A stretch of 64,000 nucleotides of DNA. Origin: Acanthaster planci. Taxonomy: Eukaryota; Echinodermata; Asteroidea; Valvatida; Acanthasteridae. Shown here one piece after another: positions 62,801-64,000 of the stretch. The position numbers and the translations under genes were made by a program. The stretch is taken from assembly GCF_001949145.1 (NCBI RefSeq), contig NW_019091362.1, positions 1,419,259-1,483,258 of the forward strand, read 5' to 3'. The number at the start of each line of letters is the position of its first letter. Position 1 is the stretch's first letter. The notes below the pieces were generated by a model. It was not told the origin of the DNA, searched no databases, and saw only the letters and a program-made list of their open reading frames with translations.

Positions 62801-63453
62801 ACGTAAGACCAACAGCAAATGCCGGAAGAAGAAACAGCCTTAATCGTTTTTGGCCTTAGTTAGAAATCTGCTCCACGCGAACCACTCAGTGTAGCAAGAT
62901 CCAACACGTGGGACTGTTCCAAGCTCCAAAAACCCTCCAAGTACCACTCTGCCAACAACTGTACAAGATCCAGCAGCATCGAGAATTTGGATGGCAATCA
63001 GAATCCCTTTAGGCACCATTTCAAACTTCTTATCAGGTAGTTGTCGGACAGAATGGTCCGACCGATACATTTATAATCGGTTGGCTATCACGTGAAGTGT
63101 TCTCAAGTGGCCAATTCTAACCGATAAATGCCTCTACATTGCATTCCTCCCAAGGCTACGTGGTGTCAGTTTCATTTTTCCGTTTGATGGCCCTGTCCAA
63201 CAGTCAACCGATAGGAATTTTGAAATGATGCCTCAATTCAAAATCACATTTCTGGTGGCCCGATGCAATGAAAATACAAGTTATCCTTAAATTACACCAC
63301 TAGATTTTTTTAAATACCTACTTTGGCACTTGAGCTTCCTTCTTGTCCATGTGCATCTGCTCCTCCTTTCTTGAGTTCTCCGATCTGGTTAGTTAGCGAT
63401 GTGATCTTCGCTTTTGCCTGCAGTTTGAACTTGGAAAACTTGGCATTGCTTTC
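38692..63453 (-). CDS. GOLGB1: Giantin (golgin B1), 17 exons in window, 5' end outside
   Basis: Giantin is a very long rod on Golgi membranes that tethers vesicles and links cisternae. Seventeen exons join in phase to 3198 residues plus stop; human giantin is 3259, so about the first 80 residues are missing beyond the right edge. Residues are numbered from the first exon in the window. FKLQAKAKITSL (exon a) matches human LKLHAKAKLTSL near the N-terminus. Residues 1 to about 3100 are almost unbroken heptad coiled coil rich in E, Q, K and L. Near the end, REREQRLRTEEALVRAQDQI matches human EERDQRVAAENALSVAEEQI. The tail is a single membrane segment (about 3178-3197) with Y3183 and H3188, the Y-x4-H spacing shared by giantin, golgin-84 and CASP, facing a very short lumenal end. 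Golgin-84 and CASP are far shorter, which supports giantin. Confidence 0.95.
39452..39497 (-). CDS. GOLGB1: Possible alternative giantin exon (15 residues and stop)
   Basis: After a very strong acceptor (T-run of 13, then TTATTCTGTCTTGCAG) the sequence continues exon p in phase with SLVPSYSEQYRGDWV and a stop. Used as a last exon it would remove the membrane anchor. A weak donor (CA|GTACCG) could instead make it a 24-nt in-frame cassette joined to exon q. No transcript evidence. Confidence 0.35.
39650..39704 (-). CDS. GOLGB1: Giantin exon p (3145-3163), 55 nt
   Basis: RQAGSFVSQIVSWLQGR, corresponding to the human RSGVGWKRVLRSL region near the membrane. Donor GTCAGC two bases into a codon. 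Confidence 0.82.
40165..40337 (+). mobile_element. tRNA-derived SINE
   Basis: A box-like TGGTTGGTGCAGCGGT and B box-like GGGTTCCGAACC (about 40230-40242), followed by a tail TGTGGATTTTCCCTGG... that is not tRNA. In a giantin intron. Confidence 0.6.
40342..40565. mobile_element. Miniature element with GGGCCCAAT ends
   Basis: Left TGGGCCCAATGTCATCGCGC; right, reversed, CGGGGCCCAATTTCACAGCA. 224 bp, joined directly to the SINE at 40165-40337. Interior repeats AGAATTCTGTGCTAACC-like units. Confidence 0.65.
40677..40878 (-). CDS. GOLGB1: Giantin exon o (3078-3145)
   Basis: AALQREREQRLRTEEALVRA, then QDQIRVFES, the last helix before the membrane, followed by an acidic linker. Donor GTGAGT. Confidence 0.95.
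43316..43373 (-). CDS. GOLGB1: Giantin exon n (3058-3077), 58 nt
   Basis: LEDTEQAREAMANEFSELE. Short coiled-coil exon; acceptor ACGCAG, donor GTGAAA. Confidence 0.83.
43605..43708 (-). CDS. GOLGB1: Giantin exon m (3024-3058)
   Basis: DIEEPITRAETSSLQQSAPV, then ARETHQNELIDIS. Less helical linker; phases agree. Confidence 0.85.
44482..44668 (-). CDS. GOLGB1: Giantin exon l (2961-3023)
   Basis: ISALIEERNNLSIQLHNSAR matches human FSQLLEEKNTLSIQLCDTSQ, anchoring the C-terminal part of the protein. Confidence 0.95.
44851..44900 (-). other. Hammerhead-like or repeat-tail motif
   Basis: Minus strand: CTGAGGATGACCAG, loop AGTACA, CTGGCCGAAACATCG. A stem CCAG/CTGG sits between GATGA and GAAAC, the order of a hammerhead core, but the expected CTGATGA is not exact. 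Possibly the end of a dispersed repeat. Confidence 0.3.
45455..51687 (-). CDS. GOLGB1: Giantin giant exon k (884-2961), 6233 nt
   Basis: One uninterrupted exon of about 2077 codons, all coiled coil with frequent EEL, QLE and KEEL heptads and few breaks. It begins TNRMLDLMSQIDSL after acceptor ATTCAG and ends LHQREMR at donor GTGAGA. Human GOLGB1 likewise puts most of its rod in one very large exon. Confidence 0.98.
51869..52012 (-). CDS. GOLGB1: Giantin exon j (836-883)
   Basis: AELDALKASKAEIETKCSQV, then QQQLEDAQAELEGV. 48 codons; donor GTATGC. Confidence 0.93.
52377..52573 (-). CDS. GOLGB1: Giantin exon i (770-835)
   Basis: FEQQAHSLQDTVQHLKETMQ, EREAFQEQVRALESSKEEVL. Donor GTAGGT. Confidence 0.92.
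53390..53531 (-). CDS. GOLGB1: Giantin exon h (723-770)
   Basis: EEKITLLSETRNDLENELVR, then LEAQRDELKEEKVAMELRM. Donor GTGAGA. Confidence 0.92.
54232..54290. repeat. Hairpin with TTAGGG-like arms
   Basis: Arms TTAACCCTAACACTCCTCAA... (54232-54255) and ...GGAGGGTTAGGGTTAA (54267-54290) pair with two mismatches across an 11-nt loop. In a giantin intron. Confidence 0.85.
56067..56252 (-). CDS. GOLGB1: Giantin exon g (661-722)
   Basis: NQLEFDHQQQDKMDALSAEL, then HLRERLCEAEDARDAEMKSR. 62 codons, phase 0 on both sides. Confidence 0.92.
57454..57605 (-). CDS. GOLGB1: Giantin exon f (610-660)
   Basis: TLKEALSNLEAKCKNVCEEK, VETKVEELQSKLDQ. Donor GTAGGA. Confidence 0.92.
57791..58005 (+). mobile_element. 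tRNA-derived SINE, degraded
   Basis: GGATGGTAAGACCTCTGCGG, then B box-like GGTCCGGGATCAAATCTG, a GC-rich middle with TTATCCGGGGTTTTCCTCCC, and a tail GGTTTTAAAGTGCTGTTGGA. In the giantin intron between exons e and f. Confidence 0.6.
58107..58224 (-). CDS. GOLGB1: Giantin exon e (571-610)
   Basis: ADSMAEELSDLKLKIAELEE, then EKGNLQLKQMDF. Donor GTGAGT one base into a codon. Confidence 0.92.
58671..59687 (-). CDS. GOLGB1: Giantin exon d (232-570)
   Basis: A 1017-nt exon of heptads. It includes a run of ELAQSRTEL, EQTRTEL, DQTRSGQL repeats and ends KVKAQAKAKIKSLEEDLEEL, a second AKAK block like that of exon a. Donor GTAGCC. Confidence 0.95.
60576..60755 (-). CDS. GOLGB1: Giantin exon c (172-231)
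   Basis: 60 codons: DQLNEESSRAKELYAQLVYK, KALELEQRAHELQEHAKDKD. Pure coiled coil. Donor GTTGGT. Confidence 0.9.
61403..61520 (+). mobile_element. tRNA-derived SINE
   Basis: TGGTGACATGGTAAGAC (A box-like) and a clean B box GTTCGAATCCC at 61456-61466. Not a tRNA gene: no acceptor pairing or CCA context is seen. Confidence 0.65.
61716..61920 (+). mobile_element. tRNA-derived SINE, degraded
   Basis: A box-like GTGGCCTAGTGGTTTAGG and a mutated B box GGTCTGAATTTAG, followed by an unrelated 3' body. Second SINE in the same giantin intron. Confidence 0.5.
62046..62426 (-). CDS. GOLGB1: Giantin exon b (45-171)
   Basis: Coiled coil (KLIVLKKKLEESEKALSENS, EKERIIEKREAVIEAL) ending in a G/S-rich, charged break and RPRLKELQ. 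Donor GTTAGT. Confidence 0.92.
63322..63453 (-). CDS. GOLGB1: Giantin exon a (residues 1-44 of window)
   Basis: ESNAKFSKFKLQAKAKITSL, then TNQIGELKKGG. The K-rich AKAKxTSL block is the giantin N-terminal signature. Acceptor TTTCAG, donor GTAGGT, phase 0. Confidence 0.92.
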
Positions 63454-64000
63454 CTGAAAGAGAAAAAACGGACAGCTAAGTTGGGTTAAAGTCTAGCAGC
63501 TACCAGACCTTACCATGACATGATATTATTAAGCTGTCAGAAATCTGTAGAACAAAGTCCATTGGAATTAAGTTGATTCTGAAAGCAATAACCAGGGGTG
63601 TGAGTGGAACTTTAAAAAAAATTGCTGAAATCGTGAGCGCAAAGCGCGAAGCATATATGGCGCAGGGTCCGGGGCCCGCTTCAGGGCCCAGGGAAAATTT
63701 TGAAATGTTCATGTAGATGCTCTGTGGTGCATTTTACAGCCTCTTGGTGCAACGGTTGATCTTTGTTTTCATGCAATTTAGGCTACGCATATTTTTAATT
63801 TTACTTTTTCTCCATATTTGGCTGACCAAAATTGTAAATATCTAGGTATATAGAGTGAGCTGGCCCTTTTCCCACCTGATCTAACCACGTTTTCAAAATT
63901 TTGATTCTTTAAAGAATGTACATTGGATGTCCATTCTTTTGGATTTTCCCAACATGGATGGTGTTGCTTGCCCATCTATTTTGTATTCCATGTATGTCCA

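Larger units (their letters stand above)
38801..63321. other. Giantin introns (between the listed exons)
   Basis: Apart from the SINE-like, miniature and hairpin elements listed, I see nothing supportable. The longest introns are 53532-56066, 40879-43315 and 43709-45454 (the last holds exon l). Confidence 0.55.

Noticed and set aside
1-64000. A new multi-gene defence or biosynthetic system
   Set aside because: All coding content is explained by three conserved single-copy animal genes and decayed repeats; no linked novel gene set is visible.

Overview
The window is animal genomic DNA carrying three intron-rich genes, all on the minus strand. Introns run from about 100 bp to over 2 kb, splice sites are GT-AG, and dispersed inverted-repeat elements are common. 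The three proteins and the repeat and SINE types suggest an invertebrate deuterostome, most likely an echinoderm. That placement is an inference, since no species marker is present.

Layout. (1) About 1-21.0 kb: DNA2, the ATP-dependent helicase/nuclease. The start codon is at 21020 and 26 coding exons can be joined in phase (1706 codons). The 3' end, with helicase motifs V and VI, lies beyond the left edge. (2) 21.0-24.0 kb: intergenic, with the DNA2 promoter side and one repeat copy. (3) 24.0-31.7 kb: AAMP, a complete WD40 gene of 11 coding exons and 416 residues, with a 19-bp minisatellite in one intron. (4) 31.7-38.7 kb: intergenic, with a decayed non-LTR retrotransposon, a long hairpin and a terminal-inverted-repeat element. 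(5) 38.7-63.5 kb: giantin (GOLGB1), a Golgi-anchored coiled-coil golgin. Seventeen coding exons join in phase (3198 residues), including one 6.2-kb exon. The first exon or exons lie beyond the right edge.

The three genes do not form a pathway. DNA2 works in replication and end resection, AAMP is a cytoplasmic and cell-edge WD40 protein, and giantin tethers Golgi membranes. They sit head to tail, each with its own start. Exon borders were set by hand from splice consensus, reading phase and remembered similarity to the human proteins. No aligner or database was run.

I found no new multi-gene system. The observations most worth a second look are: a roughly 800-residue N-terminal extension on DNA2 that begins with a textbook PCNA-binding box; a possible alternative last exon in giantin that would remove its membrane anchor; a 19-bp minisatellite whose unit reads like a splice acceptor in the AAMP sense; two different TTAA-flanked (piggyBac-like) miniature elements; and a near-perfect 91-bp hairpin.
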